DNA of 64,000 nucleotides from Fomitopsis serialis (taxonomy: Eukaryota; Basidiomycota; Agaricomycetes; Polyporales; Fomitopsidaceae). A program made the position numbers and the translations under genes. The stretch is taken from contig NW_025955005.1 of NCBI RefSeq assembly GCF_022376445.1, positions 124,001-188,000 on the forward strand, written 5' to 3'. Under the pieces are notes generated by a model. It was not told where the DNA came from. It did no database searches and saw only the letters and a list, made by a program, of their open reading frames with translations. Positions 11,545 through 22,307 of the stretch are shown here, one piece after another. Position 1 is the stretch's first letter. Every line of letters starts with the position of its first letter.

Positions 11545-13723
11545 TTACGCAAGTCCGTGTCTGAGAACACCTCCGTCGACACGAAGATTTGCGCTGCCCG
11601 AACCTGAGGTGGACCCGCGCTGCTCCACATATGAAGGGGGTACAAGTGAAGCAATCATTGGGTATGACGGCCCAGCGAGGGCAGGGGAAGAAGGTGAACC
11701 TGCGTCAGGTACGGGCAAGCGAGAATTTCCTTGCGCGGCGCACCTTCGCGAGCCGCTACTCCCAGAACTTCGGAGCTCTATCTCTTCAACTACTACCTCT
11801 GTAGGGCCGTCCCGAAGCCAATGGCGGATGTTCAACCTGCAGCGGTCCGCGCGACCATTGTTCAATCATCGCCCACCATTCAGATGTGTGCAAGGATGAT
11901 GCACTCACACAGCGAGAAGCGAGTTGGTGTAGACTGGGAGTAACAGAATCTGTCAGTAGGACGCATGTTGATTGATGCACGGCGGACACGTACTCTTGCT
12001 TCCCGGAAAGTGGAACAGCGCCCAAATGAGTTTGTTAGGGCCGTCGTTGAGAGTTCCGATGTACTGCCGATGGGAAGTCAGCGCATACAGGGTAACCTAA
12101 AATAGCGCAAGAAAAAGGGAGGCATACCGTCGCGAAGTGCAGAAGCTGCATGAGGCTGCGTCCAGTTGTTGGCATCTTCAGCACGGCCTCAAGCTATCGT
12201 GTTCCAGCCAAAAACAATACGCACGCAGTAATGATGCCCCTGTGTATTGCAGCCGCAACGAGTTTAGTGATGAGCGAGTCCGTCCTGTAAAGAACCAAGG
12301 TACCACATCGAGTCAGCAATGGAAGGACTCGGAGGGAGCAGTGGTCAAACTCTGACGCACCCAGAAAACCCTGTCCGCTTGCCGTGCAAGATGATGGACA
12401 GAGCCGCAGCAATGTATACATCTGTGACAAAGGCAGTGACGGTCTGAATCGATGCCGCGACCTCGGCGCGATCAAGGCTCGCGGCCAGGTCGGGATTGAC
12501 CGTGCTGAGGTGAAGGGACCGAAACTTTGGTAAAACGAATGGTGTGGAGGCGAAGAAGGAACCTACAAATCATATACGGAAGCTGAAGAAACTTGGTCAG
12601 TGAGATAATCATCGGAGCTGAAGATGGCCACTGACCCACACCACCGCCTGTAGAGGGTCAGCACAACAGGCGCTCAGAACACGAAGGAGGCGCATGAATA
12701 GATCAATGGAACTTACTGAAGGAGAGTAGGGCGAGTGTCCCCTGAACAAGCAGCGTGAGCATGATACGGCGCCCCTACCAATGTGCCTACCATCGTCACA
12801 GCCAATGGGAAACGGTGCCATTTGTGGATCATAACTGTGCTAGTGATTGAACACTCCGTACTTTGCGTAACGAAGAGACAGACGTACAGCGCCAGACGGA
12901 GTAGACATAGTACCTTTGCACATCAAATCGTGAGTTCGACATCCTGGGGATCCGCAGGCTCGAGGAAGGCTCACAATTGAACGATCAAGACAATGAGAGA
13001 CTGGAGGTGGATCCGAGATCAGATACAGCGCAGAGATATCCTATGAACTCGACACCTACCGCGAGGAAGAATTCCGTCTTGAATCATAGTACACATCAGC
13101 CGCGACTCAACGTAACGAAGCAGTCGTCATAGCTCACGATGAACGGGCTATCATAGAGTAAGTGAACGTCCCCATCTCATAGAGTGTGCTGCCTTACTTC
13201 GTGAATTGCGTGAACGCATTGAGGTTTGCATGATTCGTAACTAGGATATCCCAAATAAACTTAAAGATGCGCGTCAGCAGCCTGAGACTAGGTCCCGGAG
13301 TACGGACAGACGATCGAGCGACCTACTTGCAGATCACAACACGTTCTCGCTGTATCGAGAAGCCTGACCGATATTCGGCGATCAATGCCACAGAAAGACC
13401 TCATACAGAGTTGCGGTCATACCACACGAAGGCCACCTGCATCGGTAATATCAATGAGAAACGTTAGTATACGAGAGCGAGAACTACTTGAACACACCAG
13501 GATTTGTATGTGGAGACGGTCAGAAGGATATTCATGGAAGTAGTACTGAGTCTGTGCCAAGGAGAGCCCATACAAGCTATGTGATTCCGATTATCGCATC
13601 AGTATTCGTGACAGCACCGGCCGCATATAGCTAGACATTGACGTACATAGTCTCAAACAGTATCCCGATGAATATGCACCCCACGGTGTCGTTCAGATGG
13701 AGATCGAGGCCAGAATCTGCCAT
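11545..13723 (-). CDS. DUF6534 seven-transmembrane protein, paralogue C
   Basis: Starts MADSGLDLHLNDTVG at ATG 13723, followed by CIFIGILFETM. Further exons read LYGLSLAQTQYYFHEY, IWDILVTNHANLNAF, HRFPLAVTMV, EVAASIQTVTAFVTDVYIA, ALSIILHGKRTGFSG, TDSLITKLVAAAIHRGIITA, LMQLLHFAT, YIGTLNDGPNKLIWALFH, FPGSK, YTNSLLA, LNIRHWLRDGPTEVV, and a long Gly/Ser/Pro-rich tail ending at 11545. GT-AG junctions keep frame at every boundary checked in the 3' half. This copy and the plus-strand gene are the best preserved of the cluster. Function unknown; the fold suggests an integral plasma- or endomembrane protein, possibly receptor-like. Confidence 0.68.
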
Positions 13724-15050
13724 GGGGATGTCGGCGCGGGGGAAACGGTACGGCAGATACGAAACCGCACATCGCGGGTAGGAAGCTTTAGATGTATGAG
13801 TAGCGCGAGGAAGCACACGAAGCCGCCCCACTTGTCGAAGGCGTCTTTGTCGCATTGAGTGTCGGACGGAAGTCCTGCTCGGGGTAGAGACGGATGAGTC
13901 CGCGGACCAATCTCGGTCTCTGTGTCACTGTGCTGTCACAGATGTCAGTAGATGCTCAAGAGCTGCGAGCCGTTCTGTGGCCATACCGCGCGTAGAAGTC
14001 CGATGATACGGACAGAGAATAGGGACGTCGGTGGCCAGTAATATAGTGGCGGAGGGGTGGCGTTAGCGGCAGGATGCGCCACTGGCAGCGATCGGACCGC
14101 CGAGCACCGACTCCTTCGTTGTATACAGGAGAAAACGGTCTGTAGACACGGCGCGTGCGTAGCCTTGATGGAGAACCAATAGCAGCTATTTGCACGATAT
14201 AAGAGCCAGACACCCCGGCGCGATCGTCGGTTCACTTGGGGACAAGTGCCACAAAAGCAACTGTGGCGGTCGCAGGCCAGCGAACATGCAGAGGTTGGAG
14301 GGTTGGCACTCCAACTATGTAACCATCGCCCGCGGATGAAGATAGCTAGAAACCGATCCGATGTCAGTTCCATCGTAGAGTTTCTCGCCCCGCTCTACAA
14401 CATACGCAGCACAGCCAGGCGCTGGAGCAGTGGTATATGAACAAAGTGGATATTCCGCGACACCGAAGCGTGAGGCTGGCTCAAGTCCGAAGGCAGCATG
14501 TCTCTTGAATTAGGCAGGGTTCTCCCCACGGCCTCAACCACTACGGGTCGGTACATTAGCAATCAGCCGCGTCTACGAAGCATCAAGTCGAGATCGTACC
14601 GTGTCATTCGATACAACTAGGGGTTATTTTCCGTCTCCCAGTTCACCGGCAAGTCAGTCGAGGTAGATATGCTTCTGTAATAGTAGTCCAAGATCCTATG
14701 ACTGGCGCAGACTCGACTCGCACGAGGCGCCATCGGATCCGCGGGGAACACCCGAAGACTAGAATCGTCGTGAAGTGAATCAAAGGTACAAATACAGGCT
14801 TGCAAGCCCGGCAGATCGTGGGATCGCATTATAACTAGTCTCCCACAGGCAGACCTAACCAGGGCCTCGGTTGAGCGGAGGAGGGTGATCGTGTATGGAC
14901 GTGGTGATACCTGTGAGCGGACTATCATGATGTTGTCTTCAGCATTGCTTGTTATGATAATGCGAAGTGACGACATACCTTCTGATATATCTCAAGCAAT
15001 TATATGAAGGCCATGATTTTCACAATACTAGATAAGTCCCGACGTGCTGG
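13724..15050. other. Spacer without a recognisable gene
   Basis: Upstream region of DUF6534 paralogue C and downstream region of the RNase H gene. Minus-strand open frames at 13945-14373 and 14617-14976 have no visible domain or splice context. No transposon ends were found. Confidence 0.4.
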
Positions 15051-15852
15051 TCAGGACTGCGAAAGAGGTGAGGCGACAGTGCCGCGTGCAGCGGCATTTT
15101 TGGCCAGACGGTCGGCGATAGCATTGAATTCGCGCGGTATGTGCCAGAAACCGATACGGACGTTGCGCCTAAGTTCTAGAGCAGTGATCCATTCGTCGAG
15201 CTTGAGGAAAAGGTCAAGATTGGCGGGTGTGCGGCCGTCGCTTGTGCGCATCCCGTTACGCTGGAAGTGAGATGCATTGACCATGTGGAGGTGCTCGATG
15301 TACTGAGAACTGCACCTTCCATATATTCGGCAGCCATTCCGCCATACCATTCACCACGTAAATCGAGTCCGTGGTAACGATCCATTCGCTGGGAGGCTCC
15401 TCGGGATTGTCTCCAGACCTGTTGTGTCGGTTGTACAAGCGTTCGTGAGGGTCATCGGGTGGTTCCACGTCGTCGATCTTGATGAGTCCCACCAAGGCAG
15501 CCAGCAGCTCCGCGCGTTGGCTAGACCGCTTCGCAAATGCATCGAGACTGTCGTCCACGGAAATGGACCACTGCTGGTCGTCCTCGAGTCCGACAGCGAT
15601 GCCCAAACCCGCAGTCGCGACTGGTCTGCCGTTGGAGAGGCATGAGCCATCTGTGAATACCAGTCGGTAGTGATGGCAGTCGAGGGCTCTGTCGGAGGAG
15701 CGGTCCCTGCAGCAGAGGGCGATGAATCGGGAACAGTCACGGCAAGACTTGATCAGGTCCTCGGTGCTGTAGCTGCTGAGGAGCTCGCAAAGGTGGTACT
15801 TTCGATTGAAGATATGCTGAGAGCCAGCGTCGGGGTCGTGTGTTGAGGCCAT
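15051..15852 (-). CDS. RNase H-like domain protein with N-terminal Cys-rich segment, copy 1
   Basis: Two exons: 15852-15316 and 15260-15051, with a 55-nt GTGCAG..CAG intron in phase 0, giving 248 aa. An RNase H fold is clear from its four acidic positions: VFTDGSC (Asp), SSQRAELLAAL (Glu), WIVTTDSIYVVNG (Asp) and FNAIADRLAKNAA (Asp). Before it, a Cys/His-rich stretch (CRDCSRF, ALCC, DCHHY) is conserved in the second copy at 28154, so it may bind a metal. The enzyme would cut RNA in RNA-DNA hybrids. Whether it is a cellular RNase H or a domesticated transposon domain cannot be told from sequence; no reverse transcriptase or integrase lies nearby. Confidence 0.85.
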
Positions 15853-16136
15853 GGCAGGTACTTGGTGAAAGAACTTGTGTGAGAGAGAAAATGGAGTCGA
15901 CGAATATGATCGCGAGATGACTAGGACTCAGATGAGATCGGGAAACGTTCATGCTGGCAGCACACCTCCTACTAGCCTTTTACGGAAGGTAAGTAGCAAG
16001 GTATTCCATTATGTGTGTAACAATTACGACACGTTATGACCTGCCGCCGACGACTGTCGGCATACACATATACATCCGTAACGCGATTATGATACACCAT
16101 GCTAAGCTAACGGATATTGCCCCGACGATACAAGCT

Positions 16137-17340
16137 TTAATCGCAGCGGTACGTGACTGGCACCGGCAACGCGCCTGTGTCGTTGAAGATGCTCCCGGGT
16201 CCGAACGCGGGCGATCCTCCAAGCGACCCAAATATATCTCCAACGAAATTCTGCGGGGGAATCCCCGCCGCAAACGTATCGTTCCACCCATCGAGAATGC
16301 CCTGCACGACCTTGATGCCCGCCACATACAGGTTGCGAATGGCGGCATCGTACCCGCCGTCGGCGAAGAACAGGTTCTGCGCGACGGACACGCCGGGCGG
16401 AGGTCTGTCGAAGTCGGAGCCGGTGCGCATGTGGATGACGCGCGAGAAGTCGGTCCGTCGCGCGAGCTGCCCGCGGAGAAGCGCCTCGAGCACGGCGTTG
16501 TCTTCTTGCTGCGTCGTGCAGTACGTCGCCGAGCCGTTTGTAACCAGCGTTGTGAAGTTCTCGAATGCGCCCGCGAGCAGCGCGCCGCTCCACCAGTTGT
16601 CCGACGTCGCGGTGTCGCAGCCGATGACGGTTGGTCGGGCGAGCGCGGGCGCGAAGGCAGAGACGTTCGCGTACTGCGCTCTATACGCCTGGGCCGAAGC
16701 GGTATCGTTCAGCACCGCGGTTCTGGCGAAAGCAATGGCGAGCTGGCGCAGCTCGTCATTGAGTTGGAAGACCTCGGTGCCGTAGATGTACTCGGGGTAT
16801 TGGGTGACGCTGGTGGAACCTTGTGGGATGTAGCCAGTGGTGAAGTTCTCAGGCTTCTCGCGAGCGTCGATCTCGTACTGCAACGCCACCTGCACGGCGA
16901 ACTGGGCAAAGGTGACAGATCCCACTGTAGCAACCATGGGGTTGATTCCGGCATCCCCAGCCATGAGGAAGTAGGTCTGAGTGAGGTTGAACTCTGGCGA
17001 GAGCGTAAGGGCGAGCGTGCTCAGACCAGCGTTGATTTCTCCCTCGCCCGTGACCAGCTGACATACGGAACCATCCTTCGTGCAGTGGATGTCAGGATAG
17101 ACCATGGACAACCCTGGCAGGGTGATGTTTTGCTCGAGAAGGTTGAACTCCGGAATGTCCAGCCAGGCGTCCTGTTCATCGTTGTACTGTGGTAGATCCG
17201 TGAGTAATAGACACTGAAATGAACTGCTCAGGGTTACGCACGTAGTCGACGATGAACACCTTGGGCGAGATTACAGCCTCGGCGGCCGCTACAGCGCATA
17301 CGGCTAGTATGGTCAGAAACACCTGGCTCGACGACCGCAT
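16137..17340 (-). CDS. NUP-family (purine nucleoside permease-like) protein, copy 1, intact
   Basis: Two exons: 17340-17242 (33 codons) and 17186-16137, intron 55 nt, product 382 aa. Exon 1 encodes a secretion signal (FLTILAVCAVAAAEA) followed by VISPKVFIVDY. Exon 2 starts YNDEQDAWLDIPEFN and contains the family hallmarks DIHCTKDG, YFLMAGDAGINP, VGSVTFAQFAVQVALQYEID, and GCDTATSDNWWSG. The NUP family is named for a Candida purine nucleoside permease but has a nucleoside-phosphorylase-like fold, so a secreted or vacuolar nucleoside-binding or nucleosidase role is as likely as transport. The exon 1 length (99 nt) and intron position are identical in the copy at 23560, which supports the start. 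Confidence 0.88.
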
Positions 17341-17959
17341 TACGGGGGAGTCGGGGCAAACGGCGGTACTAGATAAGCACTGGCATCATCTGCTAACTTC
17401 GCTGCCACGAATAGCCTGAGAATTGTTGAATCATGATGCATGATGGCGAATGTGTTCACAGAGTGTCGTCCCTTGTGCTGTTCCGGGAGGCAGTTCAATG
17501 TGTTCGCATGCCACAGCATGTGTGCATGTGGATTTGCCCGTTGATTCGTCAAGATGCGGCGGGAGTTCCGCCGGTACGCGCAACGAGCGGGAACGGCTGA
17601 AGCGGTCGTAGCAGATACGCTCGCGCTCGACAGGCGTAGGTGAGCAGAGCAGGTACGAGGGAGACTCGAGCACTGGTGAAGTTGAAATGTTGATGAAAGC
17701 CAGAGTAGAGTACTAGTAAGTAACTTAGTACGATCGCGATACAGTGCGCTACATTTCATTACGTAAGCATGCGGTGAGCGACTTGGCAGGCAAGTTGCGA
17801 TGGACCTCGAGAATATTAGACTAGCACTGGGCAGACCACAGAGGGATCCATTACGTTAATACAATTCGTTTAGTATACCGTCATGCGGCGACAGAGCTGC
17901 ACGTATTAATACATAGATGGCCCATAAATTACATACTGTACCCAGACAACAAGCCTCCG
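17341..17959. other. Upstream region of NUP copy 1, no gene seen
   Basis: 619 bp between the NUP start and the 3' end of the next 7TM gene. The minus-strand open frame at 17340-17759 has no domain. Presumably promoter plus 3' UTR. Confidence 0.4.
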
Positions 17960-19527
17960 TCAGACGGCAGCATTCGGAATAAGCTTCTCAAGATTATCCT
18001 TAGACTCCGGTGGAAGTCTCAGATCGGCAGCGCTGGCTGTGCCTTCCGATACTGTTCGCATTCCGTGCTTTGGAGTAGAGTCCAGCGCGTCGAGCTCGAC
18101 AGCAACCGTCTGATGTCGTTGGACCTTGGGCAGGGTGCGCCGGCTGCCCCAGTACGTCCCTGAGCTCGTCGGGCTGCCGTAGCTTATCGTGCCGGAGGAT
18201 GCGGTCGCGACAGTGGTCGTTGTGTCGTCGATGTAAGACTTGTGTGAGTGCACGAGGATCACGATGACTACTGGGTATATTCCCTAGTAAAGAATGAGAT
18301 CAATACGTGCGACCCAGGGGTTGAGGAGCACAGTACGCACCAGGATGTGGCTCGTCATGTAGGTCCACACCGTGCTCGCAAACGCCAGCTGTGGCGTCGA
18401 GGTCTCCAGTTCGCCGACGTTACCACTGTCTGTCACGACAGCTTCCAGCTATTTGATGGCGTGACGATCGCGTCAAGACGAGATTGACATGATACACCTA
18501 CGAAGAATAGGAAATATAAGAACCCGGATTCGACGAGAATGGTCATTATCCGCTCGGCGCGGGTTTTCTTGCTCGTCATCCTGTGGACTTGGGCGCCGAC
18601 GGTAAAGCGGTACTCCCTGTGGAGGCTGTAATGAGTGAGCATGTACAGGTAACGTATCGAGCACCTCACCATGTCTTGTAGCAAATCATCAAAGTGGCTA
18701 CACCAGTTGTCGCCAGTGTAGTCACGTAGGACGACAGTTGAACATTTTTGCAGAAAGGCGGGTTCGTGAAGTCGCCCGCGCCGGGGTCTTGGACGACCCG
18801 TGCCGCGCAGAACGAGATCAGCCCCGAAGTGACTACGCAAACGGGTCAATATATGCGCCAGGGAATGGAGAGATTGATTAAGCACCCAAGGAGCCAACCA
18901 AGAACAACATGGGCACGACGAGCACCCATCGCTCCCGGGTGTATCGCCAAAATACGTACGTACGCCATATGATGATGATGTCCCCCAGGTTCGACTGCGT
19001 ATACCGAGTCAAGCGCTATGTGCATGCTTGGTGTTGTTGAGTGCGCACCATATACGCGTACAACGCGTCCTGAACAGGCCAAGGCAGGTTTTGAGTCAGC
19101 TCATATCTGTCCGCGAGTGACTCCGAAGACGTCGATGTCAGAGTGAGCGTGATCTCGCGAATGGCGTTGTTCACATCGATAATGGATGTCGCGGTGTCCA
19201 GTAAGAACATGAGCACGATTATGACAAAGGTTGATATGGACGCCCTGGTCCGTCGCGCCGGTCTCCTGAACATACGACGTAAATGCCCTCAAACAGCTAA
19301 GATGGACGGATGGTGACTTACAGGAGGATCATTCCAGCTTTGAAAGTGAGGACGAAGTAGATCGCTGTGCACTCCAATCCAACCATATAAATTGAGTAAA
19401 TATGTATCGGATCATGATAGGACTCACTCCACAGAATAGCTTCGACGACGAGGGCCACGATACTCTGCACAGTATCATGGCCAATTTGCTGGAAGGTCTC
19501 TATGTCAGATTGTGAAAGAGACGACAT
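17960..19527 (-). CDS. Seven-transmembrane (GPCR-like) basidiomycete protein, tandem copy 1
   Basis: Eight exons, about 395 aa. In order: MSSLSQSDIETFQQIG; TIYFVLTFKAGMILL; a long exon with VIIVLMFLLDTATSIIDVNN and NLPWPVQDALYAYM; NLGDIIIIWRTYVFWRY, WVLVVPMLFLVGSLG; VTSGLISFCAARVV; TTLATTGVATLMICYKTW; MTILVESGFLYFLFF; MTSHIL; GIYPVVIVILVHSHKSYID and a Thr/Ser-rich tail ending at 17960. The arrangement (a W-R-x-W/Y-V-x-W loop, later LVESG..Y and GIxPVVIVILVHS helices) is that of a large, unnamed 7TM family in Agaricomycetes. The start was set at 19527 because the upstream in-frame Met lies inside a TATA box and is not conserved in copy 2. Ligand and role unknown. Confidence 0.8.
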
Positions 19528-20078
19528 GAGGGCGAGAGGGAGCGGCGCCTGACCTTCATCGGACCATCGCAGTTTATACATCGCCTACGCGTCTCTTTCC
19601 GGTGCGAGTGAGAAGGGTTTAGGTAAGAGATGAACGTGTGCGCCATGACGCCACTATGCGATGCAACGGCGCTGCTGGACCCAAGCTGGACCTTTGGCTA
19701 CATACACCGAAGCTTCTGGTCGTGTATCGGGTTCTTTCTACCACATCATGTTAGAGACCGGCGTGCCGCCCGCGCGTACCACCGCAGGACAAGGCCAAGA
19801 CAAGGTGATAGGATACTGTCCGTGCGCCCTATCGTACTAACGGCGTGCGCTATCATGCACGCTGACACTAGAACCAAATGGGACTTGCTGTTGCGCAGAA
19901 TGGTTGGCGCGGAAAGTGGATGGGCTGGACATGAATACTGTATTGAGCAATTGTCATTCACATATAGCATGCGCGCATGTCAAGAAAGTATACTCGCCCG
20001 TCGGTTTCCGACAGAATTACACATGACGGTAAGTATGTTGTGGATAGCACTGGGAATAATAAGCCAGACGGCCATGAT
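19528..20078. other. Duplicated upstream region of the 7TM tandem pair
   Basis: Parts of this stretch (about 19740-19930) resemble the region upstream of copy 2 (about 21830-21980): both carry a ttagac/ttagagaccg block followed by cgtaccac and agacagg/agacaagg. The duplication unit therefore included promoter DNA, not only the gene. The plus-strand open frame at 19630-20217 is probably fortuitous. Confidence 0.5.
19572..19578 (-). promoter_or_regulatory. TATA box (tataaac) of 7TM copy 1
   Basis: Minus-strand TATAAAC about 45 nt upstream of ATG 19527. A matching TATAAAT sits at the same distance in copy 2. Confidence 0.5.
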
Positions 20079-21629
20079 TCAGACTACGGCACTTGAAACA
20101 AACTTCTCAGGATTCCCTTTGAACAGTCTCAGATCGGCAGGACTGGCTGTGCGTTCCGATATCGTTCGGATCGCATGCTCGGGAGGGGAGTTCAGTGCGT
20201 CGAGTTCGACAGCATGAGTCTGATGACGGAGGGTCTTAGGCAGGCTGCCCCAGAATGGCCATGAGCTCGTCGGGCTGCTGTCATTGGTCGCGCCCGAGGG
20301 TGCGGTCGCGAGAGTGGTTGTTGTGTCATCGATGTAGGACTTATGCGAGTGCACAAGGATAACGATGACCACTGGGTATATGCCCTGGGAAGAAAGGATA
20401 AATGTAAGCGACCAAGGTTCGTGGAGCGCGTCACGGACCAGGATGTGGCTCGTCATGTAAGTCCATATCTCACTCGCAAATGCCAGTTGGGGCGTGGAAG
20501 CCTCCAGTTGAGCGACATCACCACTATCTGTCACAACAGCTTCCAGCTGTTTAAATGGCTGCGTGAAGTTCACGTCAAATTGAGACCTATAGACTACGCA
20601 CCAAGAATAGGAAATAGAGGAGCCCGGATTCGACGAGAATGATCGTTATCCGCTCGGCGCGAGTCTTCTTGCTCGACATCCGGTGGACCTGTGCGCCAAT
20701 GGTAAGACGGTACTCCCTGCGTAGGCAGCATTGAGTAAACATCAATAAGCGATGTATCGAACACCACACCATGTCTTGTAGCCAATCATCAAAGTGGACA
20801 CGGCAGTTGTCGCCAGTGTAGTTACGTAGGATGACAGCTGCACATGGTTACAGAACGGCGGGTTCGTGAAGTCGCCCGCGGACGCGCCGGGGTCTTGGAC
20901 CACTCGTGCCACGCAGAACGAGATCAGTCCCGACGTCACTATATCAATAGGTCAAGTATGCCCCGGGCGATGAGGAGAAGAATGAAGTACCCAAAGAGCC
21001 AATCAAGAACAAGATGGGCACGACGAGCACCCATCGCTCTCGAGTATATCGCCAAAATACCCACGTGCGCCATATGATGATGACATCCCCCAGGTTCGAC
21101 TTCATTTCCTTACTGAAATCAATGCCATGCACTCGGAGTTGGATGACACGCACCATATATGCATAGAGCGCTCCTTGAACGGGCCAAGGCAGGTTGTCAG
21201 TCAGCTCGTATCTGTCCGCCAGTGACTCCGACGACGTCGATGTCAGGGTGAGCGTGATCTCGCGAATGGCATTATTCACGTCGATCATGGATATTGCGGT
21301 GTCCATCAAGAACATTGACACAATTATAATAAATATCCAGATGGACGCCCTGGACCGTCGCTTCGGGCTCCTGCACACAGAAAGTAAGTTTCTTCACGCA
21401 GCTCAGATGTCTGGATGGCGACCCACAAAAGAATGATCCCAGCTTTGAAAGTGAGAACAAGGTAAATAGCTGCGCACTCAGATTAAATCACGTTAATTCA
21501 ATTTATGATCATAACGTGTTACGACTCACTCCACATAATGGCCTCGACGACGAGAGCCACGATACTCTGCACTGTGTCATGGCCGATTTGCTGGAGGGTC
21601 TCTACGTCAGCTTCTGAAAGGGATGTCAT
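20079..21629 (-). CDS. Seven-transmembrane (GPCR-like) basidiomycete protein, tandem copy 2
   Basis: Close paralogue of the gene at 17960, with the same exon order and phases: MTSLSEADVETLQQIG start at 21629; IYLVLTFKAG; IFIIIVSMFLMDTAISMIDV; NLPWPVQGALYAYM; NLGDVIIIWRTWVFWRY; WVLVVPILFLIGSLG; VTSGLISFCVARVVQDPG; MIGYKTW; TIILVESGLLYFLFL; LEAVVTDSGDVAQLE; GIYPVVIVILVHSHKSYID; end at 20079. The IREITLTLTSTSSESLADRY segment is nearly identical in both copies, pointing to recent duplication or conversion. The C-terminal tail has diverged most. No stop or frame break seen. Confidence 0.8.
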
Positions 21630-22307
21630 GAGGACAATGGGGTGGGGTGCCTGCGTTTCGTCCGCGACGTATCGCCATTTATACAGTATCTACGCATTTG
21701 CTATGGAGCAGAGTTTAGATGGAGGATGAACAATCAAAATGTCTCCCATGACGCCGCGATGCAATGCAACAGCGCTCAGCGCTCAGCTGTTGGACCACCG
21801 TCAAAAGTTTCTGGGTCCATCTGCTTCATCGTCGTGTTAGACCGCCCACACGTACCACAGACGACAGGGAGACAGGGAGCAATCGGTGCGCCTCACCAGT
21901 TACGACGTCAACAATCACTTGCGCTGGCATTCAAACCAGATAGGATTTGCTGTGCGGCGTGCGCAGAACTGCTACCATCTGCTACCATATAAAGCGGGTG
22001 GGTCGGCGATGTCGATGAGCATGTGTCAACCAAGGACGAGGATTCTTGACCTGTTATGGAATATCGTATTCATACACCCACAATTGACTTGGAGTCAATA
22101 TGTCGTGAATCCGTTCACGAAGTGGAAGCTAGAGAGCGCCTAGTGAGCTTCCCTGGGGCACTGGCTCGTACAACGCTTTCGATCTTGTCCGTCGTGTCGA
22201 CCACACGAAGACACAAACTACCGAAATACCTAGGCCCAGAACGATCCCAAGCGCAAGATAGCTCAAGGATCTGCTACAGCCGCATTCAGTATCATACCTG
22301 CATCAGG
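21630..22307. other. Upstream region of 7TM copy 2, no gene seen
   Basis: Promoter region of the 7TM gene (see TATA at 21677) and 3' flank of NUP copy 2. Only short open frames without domains. Confidence 0.4.
21677..21683 (-). promoter_or_regulatory. TATA box (tataaat) of 7TM copy 2
   Basis: Minus-strand TATAAAT about 48 nt upstream of ATG 21629, at the same offset as in copy 1. In this copy the codon matching the upstream Met of copy 1 is ATA, so the downstream start is the shared one. Confidence 0.5.

Noticed and set aside
16011..17195. 394-codon plus-strand open frame
   Set aside because: Antisense shadow of NUP copy 1, created by high GC; the minus strand has a signal peptide, family motifs and a conserved intron.
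19527..19581. Start of 7TM copy 1 at the upstream Met (19581)
   Set aside because: That ATG is part of the TATAAAC box, and the same codon is ATA in copy 2; the shared start is 19527/21629.
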